Positions 46,101 through 56,723 of a stretch of 61,978 nucleotides of DNA are shown here, one piece after another. Under the pieces are notes generated by a model. That model was given only the letters and a program-made list of their open reading frames with translations. It searched no databases and had not been told where the DNA came from. A program made the position numbers and the translations under genes. This stretch comes from Scleroderma bovista. Taxonomy: Eukaryota > Basidiomycota > Agaricomycetes > Boletales > Sclerodermataceae. Numbering within the stretch: the stretch's first letter is position 1; each line of letters begins with the position of its first letter. The stretch spans positions 1-61,978 of the forward strand of contig JAYMGJ010000278.1 in NCBI GenBank assembly GCA_037178675.1. The letters run 5' to 3'.

Positions 46101-46974
46101 ATTGCTAGCTATGTAAAGAACTTGAAGATCATCCACCCGACTTTCAACTTGCGCCCAAACCATCACGCGTCTTTTCATATTTATGACTATCTGTTGCTCT
46201 TCGGTCCTGTACACTCGTGGTGGACATTCCCTTTCGAGCGTCTTATCGGAGTCCTCCAGCGCCTTCCCAGCAACCATAAATATGGTGTGTTGAGTATACT
46301 CCATCGTGCATCGTTGGCTAACATGCCTATTAGGAGAACTGGAAGTAACCATGCTCCATTCTTTTCTCAAGGGTGCAAAACTATGTAGCTGGTTGTCACG
46401 ATCAGACTGTCCACCTGTTATCCGTGAATGCAAAGTCCTTCTTGATCGTGCATACCGGACCCCAGGCAATATTGGTGGTGATGATGACGATGGTGCTGCT
46501 CCTGCTGATAATCTCCCAAAATCAAATGTTCCCCGGGATCTACGTGCGCTCATTGGACAATGTACAGCAGTGCTGTGCGCTCAGTTACACGTACATGGGG
46601 TTTACTATTGTCGGTCATCGACCCACATTGGTAACTCCCTCATCTTATTCTATCCCTCTGGCAATTACGCGTCATCACCTGTTCCAGGAAGTATGAAATA
46701 TATCTATGAATCCAACAGATCTTGGCATTTTGCCGTCCAGCGACAACGACCATTATTAGCAAGTGGGGTGATCACCACTGATCCCTTCGCCATATATCCA
46801 CACTTCCCTGCGAAACTGTATTCTTCCGTTCTTGAGGACAGATTAGAGAGTGTCCAAGTGGGTTGGGTCACAAGCCACTACGCACGATGGGCCATTTCAA
46901 GCGAGCAAGTTGTGGTCCTTTCTTTGTGTAGGGTGAGAGAGACTACTATCATTGGTTTGCCTGAAGTGAACTAA
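43105..46974 (+). pseudogene. Fungal CACTA-like (Tnp2-related) transposase with one frameshift
   Basis: Exons 43105-44047, 44101-45711, 45759-46284 and 46334-46974. The N-terminus has a CxCxxC motif (CKCEECLER) and a Ser/Pro-rich linker. The core has NPFDAQFLHTFNGPEPGKLF, RYAFALHVDFFNPEG, IIPGPKQPSLENLNHY and CDLPAARHLSVLAGASSHFFCS. The middle has PYWDPARQLVIDSMHCLLEG and the C-terminus WTFPFERLIGVLQRLPSNHK, DPFAIYPHFPAKLYSS and HYARWAISSEQVVVLSLCR. At 45261-45265 the frame shifts: the upstream reading (LFKQYG) must move by one base to reach VRYSELWRLPYWD, and the summed exons are one base off a multiple of three. There is no premature TGA, so this element is younger or less CpG-decayed than its neighbours. 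Terminal repeats were not found. Confidence 0.87.
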
Positions 46975-47541
46975 TTTCACCTAATTTCACCTCCAGGATT
47001 AGGCTACACACACTATGGACTTGTATATGTACATCGTGATTGGCATTGTTTTCAATGGGATGATGACTGAATGCCTTCAATGGGGTGATGCAACTAAGGA
47101 GAGTCGGGCGAGGAGAGTCGGGCGAGCGGTGGGCGACCGTCGGGCAATTCATTTAGTCCATGGATACAACTTAACATTTATTACCACATTTTGTCCGCAA
47201 ACTTAATTTCTAATATGGGCCCTGTTGTTATTGTTTGTCGGTATTCAAAATTTGCATCTTTATTTTCTGCCAGGAAAAGTTTGAAGTTTAGCCAAGGCAC
47301 ATACCTGAAGCCAATATGCGAAGCTTTCACACATATTCTGTCTGCGCCAAAATGTCTTGTTTGAGTCAACCTTTACACCAGGACAGCACGAGTGCCAACA
47401 CATTAAGTTTCCTCCGACGTATATTACACTGACTATACTTCAAGTAGCACCACCGCAAAAATGTCAGATTAAATTTCCAATTTGCGATTCACATTTCTCA
47501 CTACATTTACACCCGGCTTAAATTCTGCTAACCGTGTTGTG
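46975..47541. other. AT-rich interval without a gene
   Basis: Probably the 3' flank of the CACTA-like element. A short GAGAGTCGGGCG direct repeat occurs near 47099 and 47112. Nothing else is recognised. Confidence 0.45.
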
Positions 47542-47919
47542 TCAAAATATCAGAATGCCGGCACTGGGCGCCTAAAAATGACATTTGGGCGCTAAAAATC
47601 ATTTCTTCTCTTTCTCCTTTGTTTCTCCATCAATTCTTCGGCTTCTTTGATCGTTCTGGTATGGGAGTTGGACTGCAGATGTGTGCATTCCTTTCTCATA
47701 CCACAATTGACGTTATTCCTTCAGTTTCTTCTGCTTCTTGGCGGTTCTCGTGCGATAGATGACTGTCTGCATTGGCATTCATCTCTCGCATCAGGATAGT
47801 CGTCTTGTGTGATAGATGGCTACGATGAGGGTCCGTCGTGCTTATCCTTCGCATAAGGATCATTCGATATAGGCGTTATCTTCCATGTTCACTGTACCAA
47901 ACCTGTTTGGTGCGTGACA
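47542..47919 (+). repeat. Structured dispersed repeat, copy B
   Basis: Aligns with 11499-11965 from TCAAAATATCAGAATG to the terminal hairpin ACCAAACCTGTTTGGT and then GCGTGACA. The stem-loop units keep paired arms (TGCGATAGATGA with TCATCTCTCGCA). The fourth, less regular unit of copy A is missing here, so this copy is about 90 bp shorter. Confidence 0.75.
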
Positions 47920-48681
47920 CTGCCCCCCCTGTCTGTCTGTTTTTTTTTTTCTCTTTTTGTTAATTAATTATTATTACTACATGACCTCTACACACTCACC
48001 CACACCCGCAACTTGATAGGTGTAACCATACACCCAAACAGACGAACACTTGAAGACGCGACCACACTCACCAGAACGACACAATGGTGGTACGTATCCA
48101 TCAATTTTATTTTTGTTTTGTTGTAAGTACTCACATGTACTAATAATTGAAACCACCCACCAGGTAACCAACTCACAGTACCACGACTGCATGCATGCAT
48201 GCACGCTGTGAGTCGCAACACAACCACTGTCGTCGTCGTTGACCCCAGCACCTCACTGTCATGCACGCTGCGGTGTGACCACTGGTGACAACAACAACAA
48301 CCCCAGCGCCAGCACGCACCACCACCGGCATCAATGATGATGGTGGTGGCGCCAGCACTAGCACCTGGGTCAGTGCCACGGCAGACAACAACTACGGCAA
48401 CAAAGAATAGGGACAATGGTGATGCCACCAGCAACGGGCGGGTCACAGCATTGATGATGTGACCACTAGCATTCATAGATTACAGTGTATTTACAACAAT
48501 TGCAATACAGAACTACACAATCTGGCTACTGTCAGTACAACAGTGACACAGATCGTGGACACAGTGCAACAGTGTGGTACAGTGGACACGTCGCTGCTGT
48601 CGAGTACAGTATCATTTCCTACATCGCCACAGCGAAGCAAGGCTATGTCTTGTATATATATATATGTATGTAGTTAGTCCG
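47920..48681. other. Low-complexity ACC/GGT-rich stretch
   Basis: Contains a T-run at 47940-47951, GCATGCATGCATGCA near 48189, dense ACCACC/ACAACA trinucleotide repeats (48220-48400) and a TATATATATA run near 48653. No gene is supported; the ORFs here are products of trinucleotide repeats. Confidence 0.6.
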
Positions 48682-49900
48682 TCAGTCATCCTCTCCCTCC
48701 GCATCAGCCATACCATCTTCATTGTCCGCCTCCGCTCCCTTCTCGACATTGGTCACCTTCGCCACTTCCAACTCCCTCCGCGTCAACCCCATCAATGACC
48801 CTTGGACGAAGGGCGCCCGCACCAACGTGCCAAGGCGCCACATGTCCTCTGCTCGCTGCTGCTTGATCTCCAATCAAGCCCTCTCCATCTCCACCCTCTC
48901 GACCTCCCTTGCCGACTGCCTCCTTTTGAGTGCCAAGCACTCTCGCTCAATCTCGAGCCTCTCATTCTCCCATGCCTCAGAGGCTGCCAAGCACTCCGAC
49001 AGCTGTGCTAGCGACTGGGTAAGCATACCCAGCGCATCGCACTGCTCCTCCACCATCACCTTCGGGACCCCAAACATCTCCTCCTCCTCCTCACCCTCCT
49101 CCATTGTTGTGCACATCTTCTTGCGCTTTTCACCGCCCCTTGGTGACGTGTTCGTTGCGATCCTTGACCTCCTCTTCATTGCGCGCTTCTCCACTGGCTT
49201 CCCGCTTCCCTCCATCACACTCCCCGCTGGCATCGACACCTCCACTGCCTTCCCTACCGTGCTCCACGAGCATGATTTGTGTGCAGCCTGGCAGTGTGCG
49301 CAGGCCATCGCCTTCAAGCTTGCCTGAGCCATGCACCCCACTGGGTTATTGAGGTGCTTTCGGCACCTCATGCAAGCGGAACACCTTACTACTGTCGCCA
49401 CTGTTGGTGCCCCCATTGTCGCTTGTCCACTACCTTGTGTAGCCATGATGGTCTCCGCTCACGCCTGTGACCTCCGCTGTTGCACCTGCGCCTTCCGTGC
49501 CTCGAACTCCTGCCTCTGTCACTCTATATGCACCTCCTGCAGCACCTCGATCCGCCTCTCGCGCTCTCTCTCCTCCTCTGCCTTATGCGCTGCTTCCGCT
49601 TTCACTTCCTCCTCCGCCCTGCGAGCTGCCTCTGCTTTCACTTTCTCCGCCTTACGAGCCTCTTCGGCTCTGCGCACCTGTCATGGCACCCTCGCGTCAG
49701 TATCACATAACGAACATTATGTTCACTACTCACCTCTTTCCTCCTCTGTACCTCCGCTCATGCCTCCTCGATCTTCTGCCGTTGTTCCGCCTCCGCCACC
49801 TTCTTTGCTGCTTCCCTCCACTTGCGCTCGATGGACTTTGCCGCCACATCAACCTCGTTGTCTTCTGAGTCAGTGACCAACTCATGGTCTTCCGCTTCTT
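48682..49900 (-). pseudogene. Cysteine-rich, coiled-coil TE-associated protein, decayed
   Basis: Read leftwards: an Ala/Glu/Lys-rich coiled coil (AEEARKAEKVKAEAARRAEE), then a cysteine-rich segment (CSACMRCRKH, CMAQ, CAHCQAAHKSC). A nuclear-localisation-like KRRSRIATN follows, then an acidic patch and a second coiled coil (SEAWENERLEIERECLALKR). The cysteine spacing recalls fungal Zn-cluster proteins found in transposon-rich Agaricomycete regions, but it is not a standard Zn2Cys6 finger. In-frame TGA codons occur at 48874-48876 (in ERA-stop-LEIKQQ) and at least twice upstream of 49446, all where arginine is plausible. Exact exons are not resolved. Confidence 0.5.
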
Positions 49901-50120
49901 GCCACTCACGGCGCTAGGCTTGCGAGGGGGCTGGTGTACTGCACTGAGAAGTCATGCTGAGGGTAGAAGGACAAGTTGTATGACAATGCGGACAACATGT
50001 GTCGCACTCTTATACGTGCCCACGGTAAATTCCAAACTCCGATCAAAACACTTATCTCAGCAGAACAATGCCAAAATCACGAAGTTCACACCCACAAAGG
50101 CCCTCAAGGGTTCAGGCCCT

Positions 50121-50133
50121 AAAGGGGGGATAC
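50121..50133 (+). other. Polypurine tract of a Ty3/gypsy element
   Basis: AAAGGGGGGA at 50121-50130 directly precedes the TGTCACAACC start of the LTR. The reading before it (RPLKGG-type ending) resembles the C-terminus of many basidiomycete gypsy polyproteins. Confidence 0.6.
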
Positions 50134-50812
50134 TGTCACAACCACGTAACACCGCCAGACTCTGCAAGGCCTCTAGTCTGTTGTAAACTCAAGTCCAATC
50201 GCCATCGGACACCTCTGACGCTATGAATCTGTCTCCGCTCCGACAATTGATGCTCTGTCTCCTTTTAGTAAACAGTTCCATGCTTACGCCTCCGGTTATT
50301 GTATGCTTCCGTTCTGCTTCTGTTCCTGCTTCCCTTGTTCCTGTTTTAGATTAGATCTGATTACTCATAGTTGTGTCCCGTTAACCTTTTGATCCATTAC
50401 GTTTATCACTGATCTCCATTCCGTGTATGTTACTCATCTGTTTGTCATCCGCAGACTCTTAGCTATGTCTCCACTATGTCTCTCTCTGCTTCTCGGTTAC
50501 TGTACATATCCAATGTAAAGTATAAATACTCCGAATGCTGAGGGGATTGTCCCTCAGTTTGAATATCATCTTGAATACTTCCCGCGAACTCTCCTCTGTC
50601 TCCTCTGCCTTCTGGCAACTCTGACCTTCATCGGACCTCCATCTATCTGTCCCTTTGTCCTCCGAAATATGAGGACGCAGGTATTGCAAGGGTGCAGCAC
50701 ATACGCTGAAGCCAAGTCCTCAACACCTCCACATCACCTCCACCTGTCATCGACATCCCTTCGGACTTATCTCCGCTGATGTCAGAGTTCATCAGAAGAA
50801 CTGGTTCTGACA
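50134..50812 (+). repeat. Ty3/gypsy 3' LTR with truncated internal remnant
   Basis: The LTR begins TGTCA and ends TGACA, the inverted terminal pattern expected of LTRs, for 679 bp. TATAAATACT at 50521-50530 is a good TATA box. A polypurine tract sits immediately before it. The internal region upstream is lost within about 100-180 bp, and no integrase is found, so this is a truncated element. The 3' edge rests only on the TG...CA rule. Confidence 0.55.
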
Positions 50813-51479
50813 GGTGCTGAGATTTCTGCACACATGATCTTCTGAAAAGGTGGTAGTCTGACCTGGTCTGAAGATCTGGGGGCCAGACAATATGCTGAGC
50901 TGAAACCTCTGATTTTCTGATCTTCTGAGTGTCTGAGTGTCTGACCTTCCTAAAGGTCTTGGGATCTGAGAATTTGTTGAGCTGAACTTCATCTGGCTAG
51001 CTGCTGGTCTTATATGTATTATTTCCTGTGTAGCTAGTAGCCTTATTGGTTGATATGTCTGATGATCTGAAAGTCTAGCTGGCTGACTGGTTTTAAAAGA
51101 ATTATTGACTGGGTGTCTGGCTAACTGATGGTCTTATATGTCTTATTTCCTGTTGAGCTAGAAGTCTTATTAGCTGATATGGCTGAAATATATTATGGCC
51201 TGTGAAACTAGTAATCTTACAAGCTGACATGTCTGAAAGCCTGAGGGTCTACCTAACTGAGTGGTCTTATATGTTTTATTTCCTGTCCAGCTAGAGGTCT
51301 TATCAGCTGACATGTCTGAAAGCCTGAAGGTCTGGCTGTCTGGCTGTCTGATTTCAGACACCACCTTGTGCTGATGGTCTGAAATGGTCTGACTGACTGA
51401 TGTGACTTATTCATCTGAACTGTCTGATTCCAGACACCCCAGACACTGTAAGTCAGTTCAGACAAATTGTCATGTTGCT
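50813..51479. repeat. Degenerate CTGA-rich repeat region
   Basis: Three diffuse units of about 100-115 bp share TGGTCTTATATG, TTATTTCCTG, AGCTAGAAGTCTTATTAGCT and GACATGTCTGA. The whole stretch is built from TCTGA/CTGAT words. It joins the dispersed repeat at 51480 without an obvious boundary and may be the variable upstream part of the same element. Confidence 0.65.
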
Positions 51480-51772
51480 GATGAATAAGGCGACCACATT
51501 CACTCTTCCTCACTGTCTATAAGCTCTATCTCTGTCTTTGGACTTGTAGGTCACTCAGTGCTGGCCTAAAGCTCCTATATTGCTGTTTATCAGATATATC
51601 TTGTATCTGATCATTTCTCTAGGCTCAAGCACAGTCTAGCATCTCTGTCCACTCCATCCCATCACTGTCCATCGCATTCTTGAAGCAGGAACTGTCCCCT
51701 TGCTTCCCTGTTGCTCCATCACTGTTGTTACACTCCTGTCATCAATCTATCATTGCTCTTCAATCCCAGGAC
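51480..51772 (+). repeat. Dispersed repeat, copy 2, cut by the LINE
   Basis: The complement of 9853-10145. It stops at ATCCCAGGAC, exactly where the LINE poly(A) tract starts, whereas copy 1 continues past that point. The LINE therefore inserted here. Confidence 0.82.
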
Positions 51773-52525
51773 TTTTTTTTTTTTTTTTAAATTTAGAATT
51801 ATAGTGCTTCGGGATGAGCCACCCCATTTTGCACTCCACTGACTATGATAAATGTATATAAGGCCCCTGTGGCCTGCCGTCTCCCCCAATGCATGAATGC
51901 CCCACCAGCCAGGACTGTAAGGTCCCCCGGTGGTCCGCCGCATTCCCTCCACACATTTTAGTCGTGCCACCATGACGTGGGGTGGAGGAGAGGTTGGTTT
52001 GATTGTTTGATCTGTCCATAATTCTGTATGAACATGGTCCCGGCCGATCAATAATGATACGGCGAAACCAAGAGAGTGTCAAGGGTACTATGCTGCGTCC
52101 TTGTTTGTGACCCTTGGGGTCGACTTCCGCGGGGCTCTGACGACTGGGTATCTGTCAATGCCATTTTGGCTGTGCAGAGGTGTGAGGGCGCAGTGGTACA
52201 TTGGTCTTGATGTGGATTTCCGCTTCCCTCTTGGGTGGGTTGGGATTTTGAGCTTAAGACATGTTGCGTCTTTGAGCATGGCGTGGGTTGTGAACCCCGT
52301 TTTTCTTCGTCGTGCCTTCCTGCTTGTGCATTCTCTTCTGTTGTTGTCCTTCGGTAGTAATACTCTAGTAGTCGTGTTATGGCTGTGTGGTCTGCGTTAG
52401 AGTGGAGTGACTATGGAGAGGATATCACCAGGGGCAGGGTTTATGCTTTGTGTTTGGCATGTTGCACATTGCATGTTGAGTGTTGTTTCAAGGTGAACCG
52501 GGTGTGATCTGCGTGGTCAACGTGT

Positions 52526-55500
52526 TCAGCCTTTGCTACTCTGTGGGATAGGAATGTCACCGAAGGTGGGGTGCAGGCGTTTGGTGCTGTCAATGAATCT
52601 GAAAAGTGCCTGTTGGGCAGACTTCACTGATAATAGGTGTGATGTTGAGAGCGCGTTGTGTCCTATTTTTTGTCGGAGTATGTGCCTTTCCCTGGCATAT
52701 CTGGGGCAGTCAAATAGGAGGTGGTGGACAGTCTCTATGTGATTGCCTTCGCATTGAAGGCAGGATTGGGAAGCGCTCTTCTTGATCCGGTGTAGATGTT
52801 TGTTGAGCGGAATGTGGCCTGTGCGTAGTTGGACATATATCGCTGTGTGTTTCTTCTTGAGGTGGCCCGCAAGTTTCATGAAGGATCTTGTCATTTGGTT
52901 AGGATCTAATGCGTTGATGTGGGGGTGTCAGGGGGATGCCATCCACTCCTCCTGCCATCTTTTTTGAAGGCAGTCTTCGTTTGCTTGTTTCATTGCAGAA
53001 ATGCTGAGCGGGAGGTGTTTCCTTAGCGATTTGGGGAGTTCGCGTCGGGGGCTGGCCATGTCACTTCTGAGTGCAGCTAGTTTAGCTTCTCTGTCAGCTA
53101 GTTCGTTACCTTCGATGTCAGCATGTCCGGCTATCCAGTTCAGGTTGATGGATGTGTGGTCGAGGTCTTTTTTTCGTGTAGGTGTCGTACCAGATTTCTG
53201 AATCAGAATAGCAAGTAGTGTCCAGGTTTGGCTGTGGGATGCACGCCTGATCTGATTACTGCTTGATTGTCTGCGAATATGGTGGCTGGGAAGGTGGCTT
53301 CGTTTCTGGAGAGAAGAAGCTGTGTGGCTAGTATTAGTCCCACTGCTTCGGCCTTGAACACTGTGTGTTCAGTATCATTACCCAGGTGGTATCGGAGTGT
53401 TGCTACGTGGTTGAAATCGATGTACAGTGAGGCTGCTGCTCCGACTTTGCCATTTGTGCTCGAGCCATCTGTGAAGATCATGGTGCGGTTGTTACACCGG
53501 TGGAAGTCCACGACTGCTTCCTCTTTTGATCCTGCGATGGACGTTGTGAAGGGTGTACGAGAGTTGGGGTGGTCAGGACGAGGGTGAATTGTTTCCGTCA
53601 TTCTTGGGTTCACCGCTAGATTCTGTGCTAGGTAGTGCAGGGCTGACTTGTGGCATTTTACTGATCCCTGCTTCGCTATATGAGTCACTATGGGATTGAG
53701 TGGATGGTGGCTGGGAAGGGATGATATGCGTATTAAAGAGTTGTAGAGAGTGCGTTGTATGAGTAACAGCCCTGGAGGTAGATTAGCGTGTATCTCCAGT
53801 GAGTCAGATGGAGAGGATCTCATGGCTCCTGTTATCGCAAGCAGTGCTGTCCGCTGTGTTTGAGCTATCCTTTTTGCCATCCCTATGGAGCCTCTCAGGG
53901 GGGTGTTGAATTCCGAATTGTATGTTGGATGGAGCCAAACGCTTGCTGCATAGAGGGTGCGGGGTATTACCACCATTTGGTATAGCTGGCGGGTGAGTTT
54001 GGTGGGGACTCCTTGTGATGTTCTGGTTAGGCGTCGAAGGAGCATGGCGTATCGGGCACCCTTTGCGATGGCATATGCTGTGTGCTCACGCCATCTTAGT
54101 TCTTGATCAAGTATGACTCTGAGGAATTTGTGGGTGGGAGTTGGGTTTATTGTATCTCCTCTCACCACTAGCGGTGGGCATTCCTTGAGCCTGTTCAGAG
54201 TGAAGTCTATCAGTGCGAATTTGCTAGGTGCGAAACGAGAATTATGTTGGTCCGACCACTCGAAGCCGCCTCCGCTTCTTTCCAACATGTCCCAGAGTAT
54301 TTCATGTGTTTCTTGAAAGGTCTTGCCGATAGCTAGGAAGGCTGTGTCGTCTACGAAGGCTAGTGTGAGTTCGTGTTTACCTTTGGCTACTCTGACGAGG
54401 TCGGAGTCATAGATGATATATAGAATCATGGAGAGAGGGTCGCCTTGGCCTATTCCGTTTGTTATGTTGAACCATTCTGACATGTAGTCATCGAAGCGTA
54501 GTTTTGTTCTCCTTCTGCTTAGCATCCTTTCTGTGAAGCCTACAATTTCGGGGGGTAGTCTGTGTCGCTTCATGTTGTGGATTAGTCGGTCAGTGACTGC
54601 GTTAGGGAAGGCTCCTTCAATGTCAAGGAATAGTGCTGAGACAACTTTCTTTTGTCTCCACACGTGCCATATGGTGTTCTCCAGGAGGTGTAGTGAGTCT
54701 TCGGTTGAGCGTCCTGGTCTACCGCCAAAGTGGGTGGTTGGGAGGAGGTTGTTAGACTCCAGGATGAAGGACGTTCGATCTGCTATTATGGCTGAGAGTA
54801 GCTTTGCTGTGGTGTTCAGGAGAGTGATGGGACAGTATGCTTTTGGCTGCGAGTAGTTGGGCTTGCCAGGTTTTCGGAGGATTGCCGTGATGGATTCGCG
54901 CCATGGGTCATAGTAAGTGCATAGGTTGACTGCTGCGTTGAAGAGTGGTAGGAGGTAGTCGATCAGGATTTGGCATCGTTGGAACACTATATTGGCTACG
55001 CCATCTGGTCCCAGGGCTTTGTATGGGCTGAGGTTGTTGATGGCTTGAATTAGTTGGTCCCTTGTGATTTCAGTCCATTTTTCTGCTGGTTCTGGGTAAA
55101 GGTAGTCAGTGGGCACTGTGGTCGCACCTGGAGGGGGAGGAAACAAAGCCTGGGCGAGGATCTCGCTCTTTTCTTCATTGGTTGTTGCTTGGATGGTTTG
55201 CCCTTCCGGATTCACCTTTTGCAGGGTGGGGATCCTGGTTTTGCCTCCGTCACCTCCTGGGTTGGATATGTACTTGTGGGCTATCCATATGTCTGTGCCG
55301 GCCATGTCATTGAGCCAGTCTTTCCAGTGGTCTTCTTTTGTTTTCTGTATCTCCTTGCTTAGGGTGTTCTCCTTTTCGCGTACTTGGGCGTGAACCGCGT
55401 GTTCTGGGAGTGCCCTATACTTGTATGCCATTTTGCGTAGTCCCTTGAGTTTGTCGGTTACCTTTGTTAGGTCCTTTGTCCACCATCTTTTTGTGTGAGG

Positions 55501-56454
55501 GTGAGGCCGGGATTTGGGGACTGTTGTCTCTATTACATGCCGGAGTGTTTCGTCGAATTTGCTTGCGGCTAGTTGAAATTCTGCACAGGTTTCTAGTATC
55601 CGGGGTGGGCCTACTAGATTAGTCAGTGTGTCATTCAGTGAGGTGCGAAACTTGTCCCAGTCCATGCTGCAATAGTTCCATGTGGGGTCTTCAGAGGAAG
55701 CCGGGGCCGACAAATCAAGTGTTGTTAGTATAGGTACGTGGTCCGTCTTTGGGCCTCGTTCCTCTGGGGCTGTTTTGCAGGACACGACGAAACCACCAGT
55801 GTGTTCTGTGCAGAACACGTTGTCTGGGCGTGTCCAGTTGTTCGTGCTCGTTGATTGCAGCGTCGGTATGCCTTTCAGGAGGGCCTGGACCATTCCATAG
55901 TCGGCTACTAGTTCCAGCAGTTTCCCTGATGCCTCCATTGCCGCTGTCGTGAACAGGTGGTTGTTATGGTCCTCGTCCCATAGGGGATGATGTCTGTTGA
56001 AATTGCCTATCCACAGCATGTGGTCTTCTTCGGTTGGACGCAGTTCCCGTACGCTGGTGCTCATGAATCGTCCCAGTTCTTCAACCATTTCGTCGTGGTT
56101 GTTGTCGTTGTAGACATTGATTACCATGCAGCACCCTCCTGACGTGTTGAACTGGACTACTACCACATCTCTTGACAGGAAGGGGACCTGTCTCCAAGTG
56201 TTAGTACTGATTTTAGAGTTTACCAACATTACCGCTCTGCGTTTTTCTCCATGGGTGAACTTGCGGGTTGGGTATACTACCCTCCAGTGGGAGTTGGCTC
56301 TGGTGTTACTCAGCGAGTTCAGCGCTGGTTCCTGCAGGGCTAGGATATCCCATTTGTCTGAGATTGGGCTGTTGAGAAGTGTTAGTTGAGCTGTATGAGA
56401 CGTGTTCAGGTTTTGCTGCCAGATGCGGATGAGGGGTATTGGGGGGCATTCCAT
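52526..56454 (-). pseudogene. LINE ORF2 (endonuclease-RT-RNase H), inactivated
   Basis: Starts at ATG 56454. The endonuclease has WQQNLN, LQEP and FNRHHPLWDE, but the catalytic GDFN is GNFN (AAT at 56002-56004). The RT has LDIEGAFPNAV, GIGQGDPLS and the active-site FVDD. RNase H has FTDGSS and FADNQA, followed by WIAGHADIEGNELADREAK after the first stop. A C-terminal C-C-H-C motif (CLQCEG...HHLLFDC) closes the protein at 52526. Lesions are TGA at 53203-53205, a frame loss in a run of seven A (plus-strand T at 53168-53174, where eight would restore frame), and TGA at 52928-52930. The total before decay would have been about 1300 residues, normal for the group. Confidence 0.9.
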
Positions 56455-56723
56455 TTGTGCGTTTATAGAAGGAGGGTAGGAGGAGATGAGGGGGATGGTA
56501 TTGTTTGCTGCATGGACTCTTCATGACAGGTGTGGGGGGTGGTTGGGAGGTTTCCAGGGAAGTGAAGCGGGGATAGGGATGGGAATGGGTCCGGGTGTGT
56601 TCTCGGAGGGATCTTGGGTGCTTGTGGTGTTTCGGGGTTGTCATCGCTGCTGCTAGTGGGTACTAGGGGGGGAGAGGGGAGAAGGGTGCTAGGTGGTGGA
56701 GTAGGTCTGGGGTGGGTGGGGGT

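Noticed and set aside
47440..47545. Similarity to 59760-59830 (TTCACTACATTT, GTGTTGTGT)
   Set aside because: Only short AT-rich words match in order. This is too weak to call a shared repeat without an alignment.
48001..48480. Overlapping minus-strand ORFs of 72-162 codons
   Set aside because: They are products of ACC/ACA trinucleotide repeats with simple amino-acid composition.
54533..55400. Several plus-strand ORFs of 90-107 codons
   Set aside because: They lie antisense to the LINE ORF2 coding sequence and have no independent support.
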